From JAAYJR01 sp964545315 (GTDB taxonomy: Bacteria > Bacteroidota > Bacteroidia > Bacteroidales > Prolixibacteraceae): a stretch of DNA of 64,000 bases. Positions 63,888-64,000 of the stretch are shown piece after piece. Made by a program: the position numbers and the translations under genes. The DNA is taken from assembly GCA_964545315.1 (NCBI GenBank), contig CAZJGI010000010.1, positions 10,169 through 74,168 of the forward strand, written 5' to 3'. Position 1 is the first letter of the stretch; the number at the start of each line of letters is the position of its first letter. The notes under the pieces were generated by a model. The model was not told the origin of the DNA. It did not search any database and worked only from the letters and a program-made list of their open reading frames with translations.

Positions 63888-63926
63888 AAAAAAGCACTCA
63901 AAACCAACGTTATTAAGTGCTTTTTT
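63888..63926. terminator. Intrinsic terminator
   Basis: AAAAAAGCACT (63888-63898) pairs with AGTGCTTTTTT (63916-63926), a strong hairpin with T and A tracts on both sides. It can end transcription of both the GH57-side plus-strand and the tRNA-Lys minus-strand message. Confidence 0.75.
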
Positions 63927-63948
63927 GTTCTTTTGTTTTCTTGCAGAG

Positions 63949-64000
63949 TGACCCAGCTGGGATTCGAACCCAGGACCCCATCCTTAAAAGGGATGTGCTC
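63949..64000 (-). tRNA. tRNA-Lys (UUU), 3' part
   Basis: Read on the minus strand, the anticodon stem-loop is CATCC-CTTTTAA-GGATG with anticodon UUU. A T-arm (CTGGG-TTCGAAT-CCCAG) and acceptor strand CTGGGTC plus discriminator A at 63949 follow. CCA is not encoded. The 5' acceptor and most of the D-arm lie beyond the window end. Confidence 0.93.

Overview
The window looks like part of a metagenome-assembled chromosome of a Bacteroidota bacterium, most likely from the Bacteroidales/Marinilabiliales side. The evidence is Bacteroidota-type -7 promoter elements (TAnnTTTG), family types typical of the phylum (DUF4924, TlpA-like proteins with long N-terminal regions, GH29 lipoproteins, a 7TM-like AraC regulator) and a complete Rnf complex, which suggests an anaerobic or facultative lifestyle. 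Placement below phylum is inference. The assembly has three N gaps. Two are 100-N gaps flanked by identical 55-bp sequences (an unmerged k-mer overlap), so the fucosidase they appear to break is probably intact.

Layout. 1-3.2 kb: start of a glycoside hydrolase (minus strand), a GH29 alpha-L-fucosidase and DNA polymerase IV, then a low-complexity repeat array. 3.7-8 kb: FAH-family hydrolase, secreted ceramidase-like protein, membrane methyltransferase, exported peroxiredoxin. 8.2-9.3 kb: two truncated genes (a lipoprotein and a type I asparaginase) abutting an orphan, divergent hisF. 9.6-13.6 kb: REP-like palindromes, a GNAT-nitrilase fusion, an ATP-cone/PD-(D/E)XK nuclease, a secreted alpha/beta hydrolase and a cyclase-family enzyme. 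13.6-17 kb: AraC-type regulator, unknown protein, secreted PHP protein, small secreted Cys-repeat protein. 17.4-35 kb: housekeeping genes (miaA, acyl-ACP thioesterase, map, GroES-like, aminotransferase, HAD phosphatase, endonuclease/phosphatase, uvrB, Yip1, smpB, PolB-like exonuclease, manA, engB, prs, rplY, pth, S4 protein, DUF4924, amidase). 35-42.6 kb: lnt and the rseC-rnfBCDGEA operon. 42.6-48.4 kb: unknown secreted protein, trmJ, GT2, TlpA-like protein, SnoaL-like protein and a GH99/WbsX-like lipoprotein split by a 10-N gap.

48.5-63.8 kb is an accessory catabolic region, visibly richer in GC in places (for example 30 of 60 bases at 53041-53100 against 21 of 60 at 26461-26520). It holds a PepSY protein, a cytochrome c-aldose dehydrogenase fusion, and a tightly packed minus-strand run: mandelate-racemase-type enolase, 2-hydroxyacid dehydrogenase, BNR sialidase, truncated Tat sialidase, HisD-like dehydrogenase and a polytopic membrane protein. 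Next come a Tat-exported Gfo/Idh/MocA oxidoreductase and a secreted GH57-like enzyme. The edges carry debris: a possible IS4-type transposase remnant, a 361-bp element with 18-bp inverted ends, and a sulfatase fragment. The gene set suggests breakdown and oxidation of a glycan-derived sugar or sugar acid, but the substrate cannot be read from the sequence. The window ends in the 3' part of a tRNA-Lys(UUU) gene on the minus strand.
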